Source of the DNA: Microbulbifer agarilyticus
GTDB taxonomy: Bacteria > Pseudomonadota > Gammaproteobacteria > Pseudomonadales > Cellvibrionaceae
Direction of reading: 5' to 3'
Length of the DNA: 64,000 nucleotides
Assembly (NCBI RefSeq): GCF_019800665.1
Contig: NZ_JAHVKO010000003.1
Span: forward strand, 124,001 to 188,000
The position numbers and the translations under genes are program-made. Of the stretch, positions 8,496-16,562 are shown piece by piece. The notes beneath the pieces are model-generated. The model had not been told where the DNA came from. It did not search any database and was given only the letters and a program-made list of their open reading frames with translations. Numbering within the stretch: position 1 is the stretch's first letter; each line of letters begins with the position of its first letter.

Positions 8496-8960
8496 TTAGC
8501 CGGCCTCTCCTAGTTTCTCGATGAGACGCCACTCCGTCGCTTTTACCGGCTGAATAGAAAGCCGCCCCTGCTTCACCAGCACCATCTCTTCCAGGGCCGG
8601 GTTCTGCTTGACGTCTTTTAGCGGCACTGGCCGCGCAAAGGCGCTCTGCCAGCGGATATCCACGCAGTACCAGCGGGGCTGCTCTGCGGTCGCCTTGGGG
8701 TCGAAGTATTTGCTCTCCGGGTCGAACTGGGCCGGGTCCGGGTAGGCACCGCGCACCACACTGGCGGTACCGACAATTGCCGGGACCTTGCAGGCGCTGT
8801 GGTAGAACAGCACGCCGTCGCCCTCCTGTACCGAGTCGCGCAGGAAGTTGCGCGCCTGGTAGTTGCGGATGCCATCCCAGCGGCCTGTATGACCGGGCTC
8901 TCGCTTCAGGTCATCCAGGCTGTATTCATCCGGTTCCGACTTAAACAGCCAGTAATTCAT
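8496..8960 (-). CDS. EVE domain-containing protein
   Basis: A 154-residue protein made up almost entirely of one EVE (PUA/YTH-like) domain. It begins MNYWLFKSEPDEYSLDDL and continues with WDGIRNYQARNFLR, GDGVLFYHSA, IVGTASVV and PRWYCVDIRW, which are the conserved blocks of the family that includes eukaryotic thymocyte nuclear protein 1. EVE domains recognise modified bases in DNA or RNA. There is no fused nuclease, so a house-keeping role is more likely than defence. It is divergent from the sensor kinase gene and convergent with the nitroreductase. Confidence 0.92.
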   Translation of the reverse strand: MNYWLFKSEPDEYSLDDLKREPGHTGRWDGIRNYQARNFLRDSVQEGDGVLFYHSACKVPAIVGTASVVRGAYPDPAQFDPESKYFDPKATAEQPRWYCVDIRWQSAFARPVPLKDVKQNPALEEMVLVKQGRLSIQPVKATEWRLIEKLGEAG

Positions 8961-9094
8961 CGTTATCCCCCAAATCTGCGCGATTTCTGCGGCAACCTGT
9001 CAGATTGCTGCGGTTGGTGGTATTTCGTTCACCGCGTTCCTCATTTAGGCTATTTTCCCAGATTGGCGCAATACGTGCGCACTTTTGGAGAAAT

Positions 9095-10183
9095 ATGGGT
9101 ACTTCTGTTTTTAATTGGCTTTCCGACAAGTTGGCAAGTGAGCGCCACCAGTACTGGGCGCTGCAGTGCAGCGGCTGGGCGGGCTATACGCTGCTGACGT
9201 TTATCGGCGGCTTCTTCTGGGTGGAGAATCACCTGCTGTACTGCGGCTACCTCGCCGTGGCCACGGCATCGGGTATTGCTCTGTCGGAAGGCATGCGCCG
9301 TGGATTCCAGCGTCTGTGGGACAAGCCGCCGGCTACGCGCCTGATCGGTTCCCTCGGAGTCATCATCCTGGCGGCAGCGTTGTGGGCGGCGATAAAGTTT
9401 GGGGGCAACCTGTGGCTGTACGGTAAGGAGAGCGACGAGCACCCGCTGGTGATGTCGGTCTACTGGTTCTCCTACTCGTTCCTGATCTACATGACCTGGA
9501 CCGCGCTCTACTACGGCATCAAGTACTACCAGACATCTCAGCAGCAGCAGGAAAAGGCACTGAAAGCGGAGTCCATCGCGCACCAGTCACAGCTCAAGAT
9601 GCTGCGCTATCAGCTGAACCCGCACTTCCTGTTCAATACCCTGAATGCGATTTCTACCCTGATCCTGGATCAGGATGGCAAGACCGCCAACAGCATGGTT
9701 ACCCGCCTGTCGCAGTTTTTGCGCCACTCGCTGGATAACGACCCCATGCAAAAGGTGACGCTAGCGAAGGAAGTCGAGGCGCTGATGCTTTATCTCGACA
9801 TTGAAAAGGTGCGCTTCGCCGACCGCCTGCAGATCAATATCGACCTCGAAGGTGATGCACCCCGCGCACTGGTGCCGAGCCTGCTGTTGCAACCGATTGT
9901 GGAAAACGCGATTAAATACGGTATTTCCCAGCGCGAGTGGGGCGGGGAGATAACCATCAAGGCGCGGGTGTTTGCCGGCGAGCTGCTGATCGAAGTCAGC
10001 GACAATGGCCCGGGCGTGTCCGAGAAAGAGCTGGCAGGTTTGGGGCAGGGTAGCGGTGTTGGTATTCGCAATACCTGTGAGCGCTTGCGTGCGCTCTATG
10101 GTGACGAGCAGAAGACCCGCTTCTGCAACCGCCCGGAAGGCGGGCTGAGTGTGCATCTGCGCATTCCGTTTGAACAGGAATAA
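9095..10183 (+). CDS. LytS/AlgZ-type sensor histidine kinase
   Basis: A 362-residue inner-membrane kinase from ATG 9095 (GGAG just upstream; the longer reading from 9005 lacks a ribosome site and adds no membrane segment). Four hydrophobic segments occupy about residues 20-150 and a short coiled stretch (QQQQEKALKAESIAHQ) follows. The His_kinase motif is LNPHFLFNTLNAI with His177, and the ATP-binding domain has PIVENAIKYG (Asn271) and SDNGPGV with GIRNTCERL. This is the HisKA-less architecture of the LytS/AlgZ/YehU class, which partners with LytTR response regulators. The regulator gene starts 26 bases downstream. No signal can be inferred because there is no recognisable extracellular sensor domain. 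Confidence 0.92.
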   Translation: MGTSVFNWLSDKLASERHQYWALQCSGWAGYTLLTFIGGFFWVENHLLYCGYLAVATASGIALSEGMRRGFQRLWDKPPATRLIGSLGVIILAAALWAAIKFGGNLWLYGKESDEHPLVMSVYWFSYSFLIYMTWTALYYGIKYYQTSQQQQEKALKAESIAHQSQLKMLRYQLNPHFLFNTLNAISTLILDQDGKTANSMVTRLSQFLRHSLDNDPMQKVTLAKEVEALMLYLDIEKVRFADRLQINIDLEGDAPRALVPSLLLQPIVENAIKYGISQREWGGEITIKARVFAGELLIEVSDNGPGVSEKELAGLGQGSGVGIRNTCERLRALYGDEQKTRFCNRPEGGLSVHLRIPFEQE

Positions 10184-10209
10184 CAGGATTATCTGGAGAG
10201 GGCGTACTG

Positions 10210-11022
10210 GTGAGTAGTGATATTCTGAAAGTCATCATTGTGGACGATGAACCCCTGGCCCGGCGCGGTTTGCGCCTGCGCCTGGAAAACCTCGGCGGTA
10301 TAGAAGTGGTGGCCGAGTGCGGCAATGGCCGCGAGGCGCGCGAACAAATCCTGGCATTAAAACCGGATGTCGCCTTCCTGGATATCCAGATGCCTGGGGT
10401 TAGCGGTCTGGACCTGGTACAGCTGCTTCCTGCCGATGGCATGCCGCAGATTGTATTTGTTACGGCATACGATCAATACGCGGTGGAAGCGTTTGAAGTG
10501 AACGCGGTCGACTACGTGCTGAAACCCATCGAAGAAGATCGCCTGGCGATGGCGTTGCAGCGGGTACGGGAGAAGCGCGGTAGCGAAAATCTCGTGGCCC
10601 AGCGTGAGCAATTGCTGGAGGCGGTCGCGGACCTGACCCACGAATCGCCGGAAGCGCTGGAAGAAAAACTGGCGGCGGGCGAGCTGGGTGGCAGCCGCTA
10701 CCCGGAAAAAATTGCCATTAAAGATTCCGGGAAAATTTCACTGGTACCGGCGCGGGATATCGACTGGATCGATGCTGCCGGTGATTACATGTGTGTGCAT
10801 GCCAACGGTGAGACACACGTTATGCGCATCACCATGAAAGAGTTGGAGCAGCAGCTGGACCCCAAAGTGTTCCAGCGTATTCACCGCTCAACCATCGTCA
10901 ACCTGAAACGGGTGCGCGAGATCTGCGCGCATATCAACGGCGAGTATCACCTGGTGCTGAACAACGGTGAACGATTGAAGATGAGCCGCAGTTATAAGAA
11001 CAAGGTTCAACATTTTATCTAG
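10210..11022 (+). CDS. LytTR-family response regulator (AlgR/LytR type)
   Basis: The 270-residue protein starts at GTG 10210 with GGAGAGG upstream. The receiver domain (about 6-120) has the acidic pair in IVDDEPLARR, the phosphoacceptor Asp58 in FLDIQMPG, Thr in VTAYDQYA and Lys in VLKPIEED. The C-terminal LytTR DNA-binding domain (about 168-270) shows EKIAIKDSGKISLV, DIDWIDAAGDYM and FQRIHRSTIVNLKRV. It forms an operon with the kinase gene. LytTR proteins bind imperfect direct repeats; no such target was confirmed in the window. Confidence 0.94.
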   Translation: MSSDILKVIIVDDEPLARRGLRLRLENLGGIEVVAECGNGREAREQILALKPDVAFLDIQMPGVSGLDLVQLLPADGMPQIVFVTAYDQYAVEAFEVNAVDYVLKPIEEDRLAMALQRVREKRGSENLVAQREQLLEAVADLTHESPEALEEKLAAGELGGSRYPEKIAIKDSGKISLVPARDIDWIDAAGDYMCVHANGETHVMRITMKELEQQLDPKVFQRIHRSTIVNLKRVREICAHINGEYHLVLNNGERLKMSRSYKNKVQHFI

Positions 11023-11052
11023 TTTTCGACAGCGTTTTTTCTAGTGTTATTT

Positions 11053-11079
11053 GAAAGCGGAGCAGTGTGCTCCGCTTTC
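11053..11079 (+). terminator. Hairpin after the response regulator gene
   Basis: Perfect 12-bp stem 11053-11064 with 11068-11079, loop GTG. The T run is short (CTTTCT), so it is a moderate candidate terminator. It separates the two-component pair from the RND genes. Confidence 0.65.
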
Positions 11080-11245
11080 TCATTGCACGCTTCAACTTCG
11101 TAAACCGATCGTCTTATTTTTTCTCCGGCTCGCCCGCAAAATCCTTCCCTCTATCGCAACCGCGTTGCCTTGCTGCCCTCAGCAGATATTCTCAACCTCA
11201 AAAGTATTTTGATAAAAACAATCAAACGTTGATGGGGTCGCGAGC

Positions 11246-14200
11246 ATGTCGCTCACCAATACCGCGCTAAAGAATCCTGCCGCCACGGCGGTCGCCGTAG
11301 TGCTTGCCGTGCTGCTGGGCGCGTTTCTCGCCAGCAAACTGCCGGTGCAATTATTTCCCGATATCGAAAACCCCCAGATCACCATCCAGGCCGGATGGCG
11401 AGCGGCTTCGCCCAAGGAAGTAGAGGCGGAAATTGTTGAGCCGATCGAGTCGGTGCTGCAGGGAGTGACCGGGCTGAAGATGATGCAGGTAAACGCCGGT
11501 CGCGGTGGCGCCTGGGTGAATCTCGAGTTTGCCATGGGCACGGATATGGACAAGGTGCTCATCGATGTGATCAGCCGTATGAGCAGTCTGCCGCCGTTGC
11601 CGCGGGATGCAGAGCCGCCGCGGGTGATGCTGGGCGGCTGGGGTGGCAATACGTCGCCGCTGACGTATTTCTTCCTGCAGTTGTTGCCGGGCAACCCGAA
11701 CACCATGCGCGACTACACAGGTCTGATTGAGGATGTGTTGCGCCCGGAGCTGGAGGCGGTGCCCGGGGTGGCCAGTGTAGAGGCGCAGAATGGTGTGGCT
11801 GCGCGGGAAGAGCTGCAGGTGGTGTTCGATCCGTGGAAGGCGGCGGAGCTGGGGATTCAGTTACCGCTGGTTACGCAGCAGTTGGCGTCGGCACGGGATG
11901 TGTCCGGCGGCTTTACCGATGTGGGGCGCCGTCGCTATACCTTGCGTTTTGCCGGTGAGTACCGTCCGGATGAGCTTGCGCAACTGGTTCTGGAGTGGCG
12001 TGATGGCCGCGCGGTGCGACTGGGTGATATCGCCAGTGTGCAAGTGGCGCCGTCGGAATCCAATGGCACTGCTACACAAAATGGCAACCCGGCGGTTTCT
12101 ATCCGTATTAATCGCGCCAACGGCGCCAATATGCTGGCGACGCTGGAGCGGGTTAAAGCGCGGGTTGCGGAGTTGAATGACACCATGCTGGCGGATCAGA
12201 AACTGGTGCTGGTGCAGTCCTTTGATGCTTCGATTTTTGTTTACCGTGCGTTGAATTTACTCGGTGGAAACCTGCTGCTTGGCATGCTGCTGGCGGTGGG
12301 GGTGTTGTGGTGGTTTATGCGGCGTATGCGCGCCACCCTGATCGTAGCCGCGGCGATTCCAATTTCCCTGCTTGCCACCTTTGTGGTGCTGTCTGCCGCG
12401 GGGCGCAGTGTGAATGTAATTTCGCTGGCGGGGCTCGCGTTCGCTACCGGTATGGTGTTGGACGCCGCCATTGTGGTGCTGGAAAACATTATTCGCCTGC
12501 GGGAAAAGGGTAAGAGTCCCGACGAGGCTTCCGCGCAGGGCGCCGGGCAGGTGTGGGGTGCATTGCTGGCGAGCACGGCAACCACGGTAGCCATTTTCCT
12601 GCCGGTATTTTTTCTCAACAGCGTGGAAGGACAGATTTTCGGTGACCTGGCACTCACCATTGCCGTGGCGGTGGTGTTCTCGCTGCTGGTTGCGGTGGCG
12701 GTAGTGCCAGTCGCGGCAAAGCTGTGGTTGCCGGAAGTTTCTGCTCGCGACCGACTGGCGCCGCTGTGGGACAAAATCAGCAGCCGGGTGATGCGGCTTA
12801 CTGCGACCACCACGCGACGCTGGCGAGTCATTGCTGTGTTTCTGGTGCTGCCGCTGGCCGCGACCTGGTTGCTGTTGCCCAAGCTCGATTATCTGCCGCC
12901 GGTAAAGCGGGACGCTGTGGATGTGTGGCTGAATTTCCCCGCAGCCACCAACAATAAAACCATTGCGAAAGAAGTGGTGGCAGAACTCGATCGGCGTATG
13001 GGCCCATATATGCGCGGCGAAAAAGAGCCGGCGTTAAAAAACTATTACATCCTCACCTGGCCGAATGGCGGCACCATGGGTGTGCGGGTGAAGGACATGA
13101 GTAAGGCCGCAGATATGGAACGCATCCTGCGGCAGGAAGTGCTCAAGGATATTCCAGATTTTCAGGGCTTTGCTGCGCGGGGCAACTTGTTCGGCCAGTT
13201 CGGCGGCGACCGGCAGATCGAGCTGCATCTGCAATCCAAAGACGCAGAGGGGCTGATGAAAGCCGCCGCGGCCGGCGTGGAAATTATCGGCGAACAGATG
13301 CCGGGTGTACCCGTGCAGCCTAACCCGGGCCTGTCACTGGCAGAGCCGGAACTCACCGTGCATCCGGACGACCGCGCCATCTACGAGCAGGGCTGGAACC
13401 GCCAGGATATGGGCAGCCTGATTCGCGCGCTCGGCAATGGCCTCTACGTGGGTGAGTACTTTAACGGTGAAAAACGCCTGGATGTGATCTTCAAGGCGCA
13501 GGAGTGGGGTACGCCGGAGCAGTTGGAAAACACCCCGCTGGTTACCCCCCGCGGCCAGATTACTTCGCTCTCGCAGTTGGCCAGTGTGGAGCGCACGGTG
13601 GGGCCGGGCAGCCTGCGTCGAGTGGACGGGCGCCGCACAATCAGCTTGCGTATCGTGCCGCCGGACAATGTTTCCCTGGAGGAAGTGCGTGCGCAAATTG
13701 AGGCGGATATTTTGCCGAAAATTCAGGCCGCGATGCCTGCCGACGGCAGCATTCTGGTGGGCGGTAATGCCAGTGATCTGGATAACGCGATCCAATCCCT
13801 GTCGCAGAATTTCGTCCTGGCACTGGTGATCCTGTTCCTGCTGATGAGTGCGCTGTTCCGCTCTCTGAAAGACGCAGCTCTGGTTTTACTGACTGTGCCG
13901 CTTGCGACGGTGGGCGGGGTGCTGGCACTTCGCTTGATTAATCTATTTGGTTTCCAGCCGCTGGACCTTCTGACCATGATCGGTTTTGTGATCCTGCTCG
14001 GTCTGGTAGTTAACAATGCAATCCTGCTAGTGCATCAGACCCGCGCCGCGGAGCTGGAAGGCCTCGAGCGTTCTGCTGCCGTAGAGCAGGCACTGAAGCT
14101 GCGGCTGCGGCCGATCTTTATGAGCACCCTCACCAGCGTGTTTGGCATGTTGCCGCTGCTGGTGGCGCCCGGTGAAGGCAGTGTGATTTATCGCGGCCTG

Positions 14201-14350
14201 GCCGCGGTAATTGTTGGCGGCATGGCGGTAAGCACCCTGTTTACGCTGGTTCTGCTGCCCGCGCTGCTGCAAACCGGCAAACTGCCCTTACCGGGTCTAA
14301 ACAAAATTCAACACAAACTCCACGCCGACCACGCAGGGAGCGAGTCATGA
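11246..14350 (+). CDS. RND-family efflux permease
   Basis: A 1034-residue inner-membrane proton-driven transporter with the duplicated RND layout: one N-terminal helix, a large periplasmic loop, six helices (about 335-535), then the same again (last helices about 850-1020). The NPQITIQAGWRAASPKEVE and GVTGLKMM segments are typical of the AcrB/Acriflavin_R family. In the proton-relay region the fourth helix reads MVLDAAIVVLENI with one Asp (Asp406) followed by Ala, and the tenth-helix position that is Lys in AcrB is Asn923 (VVNNAILLV). This resembles the metal-type CusA pattern more than AcrB. The membrane fusion protein gene overlaps its stop by 4 bases. No outer membrane factor gene is nearby. 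The substrate is unknown. Confidence 0.93.
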   Translation: MSLTNTALKNPAATAVAVVLAVLLGAFLASKLPVQLFPDIENPQITIQAGWRAASPKEVEAEIVEPIESVLQGVTGLKMMQVNAGRGGAWVNLEFAMGTDMDKVLIDVISRMSSLPPLPRDAEPPRVMLGGWGGNTSPLTYFFLQLLPGNPNTMRDYTGLIEDVLRPELEAVPGVASVEAQNGVAAREELQVVFDPWKAAELGIQLPLVTQQLASARDVSGGFTDVGRRRYTLRFAGEYRPDELAQLVLEWRDGRAVRLGDIASVQVAPSESNGTATQNGNPAVSIRINRANGANMLATLERVKARVAELNDTMLADQKLVLVQSFDASIFVYRALNLLGGNLLLGMLLAVGVLWWFMRRMRATLIVAAAIPISLLATFVVLSAAGRSVNVISLAGLAFATGMVLDAAIVVLENIIRLREKGKSPDEASAQGAGQVWGALLASTATTVAIFLPVFFLNSVEGQIFGDLALTIAVAVVFSLLVAVAVVPVAAKLWLPEVSARDRLAPLWDKISSRVMRLTATTTRRWRVIAVFLVLPLAATWLLLPKLDYLPPVKRDAVDVWLNFPAATNNKTIAKEVVAELDRRMGPYMRGEKEPALKNYYILTWPNGGTMGVRVKDMSKAADMERILRQEVLKDIPDFQGFAARGNLFGQFGGDRQIELHLQSKDAEGLMKAAAAGVEIIGEQMPGVPVQPNPGLSLAEPELTVHPDDRAIYEQGWNRQDMGSLIRALGNGLYVGEYFNGEKRLDVIFKAQEWGTPEQLENTPLVTPRGQITSLSQLASVERTVGPGSLRRVDGRRTISLRIVPPDNVSLEEVRAQIEADILPKIQAAMPADGSILVGGNASDLDNAIQSLSQNFVLALVILFLLMSALFRSLKDAALVLLTVPLATVGGVLALRLINLFGFQPLDLLTMIGFVILLGLVVNNAILLVHQTRAAELEGLERSAAVEQALKLRLRPIFMSTLTSVFGMLPLLVAPGEGSVIYRGLAAVIVGGMAVSTLFTLVLLPALLQTGKLPLPGLNKIQHKLHADHAGSES

Positions 14351-15507
14351 TGCAGACGAAAAATATTTCTCGAAATCGAATTTCCCATTGGATCAACGCA
14401 CTGCTGATCGCAGGCAGTATTTTTTCCCTACCTGTTTTCGGTCAGGGAGCGCAGGATGGCGTGGCGGTCTCCACCAGCCGCGCACAACTGCGCGATCTTT
14501 CCCCAAGTCAGTGGGCTGCGGGGCGCGTGGTGAGTCGGCGCGATATTCGCGTGTCATCGCAGCTGGATGGCCTGCTGGAATATGTTGCAGAGCCGGGTAC
14601 ACAGGTGAAGCAAGGCCAGCGCCTCGCCGAGCTGGATGCAACCCCGTGGAAGTTGCAGTTGAGCGACGCGGAAAGTCAGATCAAACAACTGCAGGCTCGC
14701 CTGACCTATATGGACGCGCAACTGAATCGCCTGCAATCCCTCGCCGAGCGCAACAGCACATCGCGCGCAGTACTGGAAGAGCAGCAGGCAGAGCGGGAGG
14801 CATTGGCCCAGCAATTGGCCGCGGCAAAAATTGCCCGTGATCGCAGCCAGTACGAACTGGGTAAAACCCGCATCAATGCGCCCTTTGATACCCTGGTGGT
14901 CAGCCGTGAACTACAGGCCGGCGAATACGTGCGCACCGGTGATGAGCTGGTGCGCGCGCTGGATATGGGGCAGCTGGAAGTGGAAGCAGATATTCCCCTG
15001 GGGGCATTGCCCTTATTACAACAGGGCGACGCCCTGACCTTGCGCAGCGATGTACTGGGCAACCGCGCCCAGCGCGAGTCCGCCGCGACAGTTGTGCAGG
15101 GACAGGTACGGCAATTAGTACCGGTGGCCGATGCCGGTTCCCGCCGGGTGAAAATGCTGGTCAGTTTGCCCACCGAAGTTGCTGCCGGATGGATCGCCGG
15201 GCTTCCGGTACAGGTAGCAGTGCCATTGCGTGCGGCGGAACAGACCATAGCCATTCCCCGCGATGCCTTGATCCTGCGTGATGGCAATGCCTACGTATTC
15301 CGGGTGGATGGCGAAGGCAAGGCGCAGCGCCTCGCCGTTACCGCCGGCAGTGGCGACGGCGACTGGATAGCCGTGGAAGGCGATGTGCGCGATGGTGATC
15401 AGGTCATCGTGCGCGGCGCCGAGCGCCTGCAGCCGGGGCAGGCAGTCAAGGTCCTGCGTGAAATCGCGGTGGGCGAGGCAGTTAATACCAAGTTGCGCGA
15501 CTCATAA
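14347..15507 (+). CDS. RND periplasmic adaptor (membrane fusion protein)
   Basis: This 386-residue protein begins inside the stop of the permease gene (ATGA overlap), showing translational coupling. A signal peptide covers about residues 14-33 (HWINALLIAGSIFSLPVFGQ). A lipoyl/barrel-sandwich half follows (RDIRVSSQLDGLLEYVAEPGTQVKQGQRLAEL), then a coiled-coil hairpin (about 100-165) and the second lipoyl half (TRINAPFDTLVVSRELQAGEYV), beta-barrel and membrane-proximal domains. It bridges the permease and an outer-membrane channel. Permease-first order is the reverse of acrAB. Confidence 0.93.
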   Translation: MMQTKNISRNRISHWINALLIAGSIFSLPVFGQGAQDGVAVSTSRAQLRDLSPSQWAAGRVVSRRDIRVSSQLDGLLEYVAEPGTQVKQGQRLAELDATPWKLQLSDAESQIKQLQARLTYMDAQLNRLQSLAERNSTSRAVLEEQQAEREALAQQLAAAKIARDRSQYELGKTRINAPFDTLVVSRELQAGEYVRTGDELVRALDMGQLEVEADIPLGALPLLQQGDALTLRSDVLGNRAQRESAATVVQGQVRQLVPVADAGSRRVKMLVSLPTEVAAGWIAGLPVQVAVPLRAAEQTIAIPRDALILRDGNAYVFRVDGEGKAQRLAVTAGSGDGDWIAVEGDVRDGDQVIVRGAERLQPGQAVKVLREIAVGEAVNTKLRDS

Positions 15508-15781
15508 CGGGGCTTCGTCACGTATACATTTAATGTCCATACCTGCGGTACATTGCGAGGCGTGATCCTGAGGTAGCGCCTGCCTGGATCGTGTCGGGTT
15601 CAATTTTCACGGAGTAGGACTCCAGCGGTCGGTGAGGAATTTCGAGGTGGGTTGTTATGCCCGGGCCATATTGGCTGGATCGGGTGTTGTCCTGTCTCGC
15701 GGGTTAGTAGGAAAAGTGGTGAGTTCATTACCTCCACCTTATAACGCACTGACTCAATATCCTTGCTTAGGGAGTCTTACC
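15508..15781. other. Intergenic stretch upstream of the hdeD-like gene
   Basis: These 274 bases contain an open reading extension (from GTG 15632) in frame with the next gene, but it lacks a ribosome site and membrane or family similarity, so I regard it as non-coding leader. No clear promoter or hairpin was recognised. Confidence 0.4.
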
Positions 15782-16399
15782 GTGTCCTCAGAAACTCCAA
15801 TTCGCAAAAATGATTCCGCTAGCGGGGGCGACCTCGCCAACAGCCCGCTGTTGCGCGCCATGGTCGACAACTGGTGGGTGGCGCTGGTGCGCGGGTTGCT
15901 CGCCATACTGTTTGGTGTACTCACCTTTGTCTGGCCGGGTATATCCCTTCTTAGCCTGGTCCTCCTGTTCGGTGCCTACACCCTGGTGGACGGCGTCATT
16001 GCCCTGTACGGAGCCATCAAGGGCCGCGGTTCTGCCGAGCGCTCTTCACTCTGGTGGCTGCTGTTTGTCGGGATCACCGGTATTGCGGCCGGTATCATCA
16101 CCTTTGTATATCCGCAGGTGACTGCATTGGTACTGGTGATTTTTATCGGTGCCTGGGCGCTGGTGCGCGGTATCTTTGAGATCATCGGCGCGATCCGCCT
16201 GCGCAAGGAAATAGACCACGAGTGGCTGCTGATACTGGCCGGTATCCTGTCGGTCATTGTTGGATTATTTCTCCTGATCAAACCCGGAGCCGGCGCGCTG
16301 GCGTTGCTGTGGTTGATCGGCGGCTATGCAATCGCATTCGGCATTATTCTGGTGTGGTTGGCCTTCCGTCTGAAGAAGGTTGGCACGCAATCCGCATGA
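15782..16399 (+). CDS. HdeD-family membrane protein (DUF308 repeats)
   Basis: GTG 15782 has AGGGAG 7 bases upstream and gives 205 residues. After a polar N-terminus of about 25 residues come six transmembrane helices arranged as three repeated pairs. The repeats share the pattern RGLLAILFGVLTFVWPG / GITGIAAGIITFVYPQ / AGILSVIVGLFLLIKPG, the signature of HdeD/DUF308 proteins. E. coli HdeD is linked to acid resistance at high cell density, but no function is established for most relatives. It is a single-gene unit followed by strong GC-rich hairpins. Confidence 0.88.
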   Translation: MSSETPIRKNDSASGGDLANSPLLRAMVDNWWVALVRGLLAILFGVLTFVWPGISLLSLVLLFGAYTLVDGVIALYGAIKGRGSAERSSLWWLLFVGITGIAAGIITFVYPQVTALVLVIFIGAWALVRGIFEIIGAIRLRKEIDHEWLLILAGILSVIVGLFLLIKPGAGALALLWLIGGYAIAFGIILVWLAFRLKKVGTQSA

Positions 16400-16404
16400 A
16401 ATTA

Positions 16405-16472
16405 ACCGGGCCCCAATCGCCGGGGCCGGCAATAACCCCGGGGGCCCGTGCTTGAAACTGCGCGGGCCCCCG
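16405..16472 (+). terminator. GC-rich hairpins after the hdeD-like gene
   Basis: A first stem GGCCCC...GGGGCC lies at about 16408-16428. A second, 16439-16451 with 16460-16472 (13 bp with one G-T pair), is very strong. There is no T run, so these may stall or stabilise transcripts instead of acting as classic terminators. Confidence 0.55.
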
Positions 16473-16562
16473 TGCACACTGTGGATGACTTTTGACTCGT
16501 GGTAGTCATGCTTAAGTCGTGTGCGGTGTGCATCAGGCCAGAACAAATATAACGAGCCGAAC

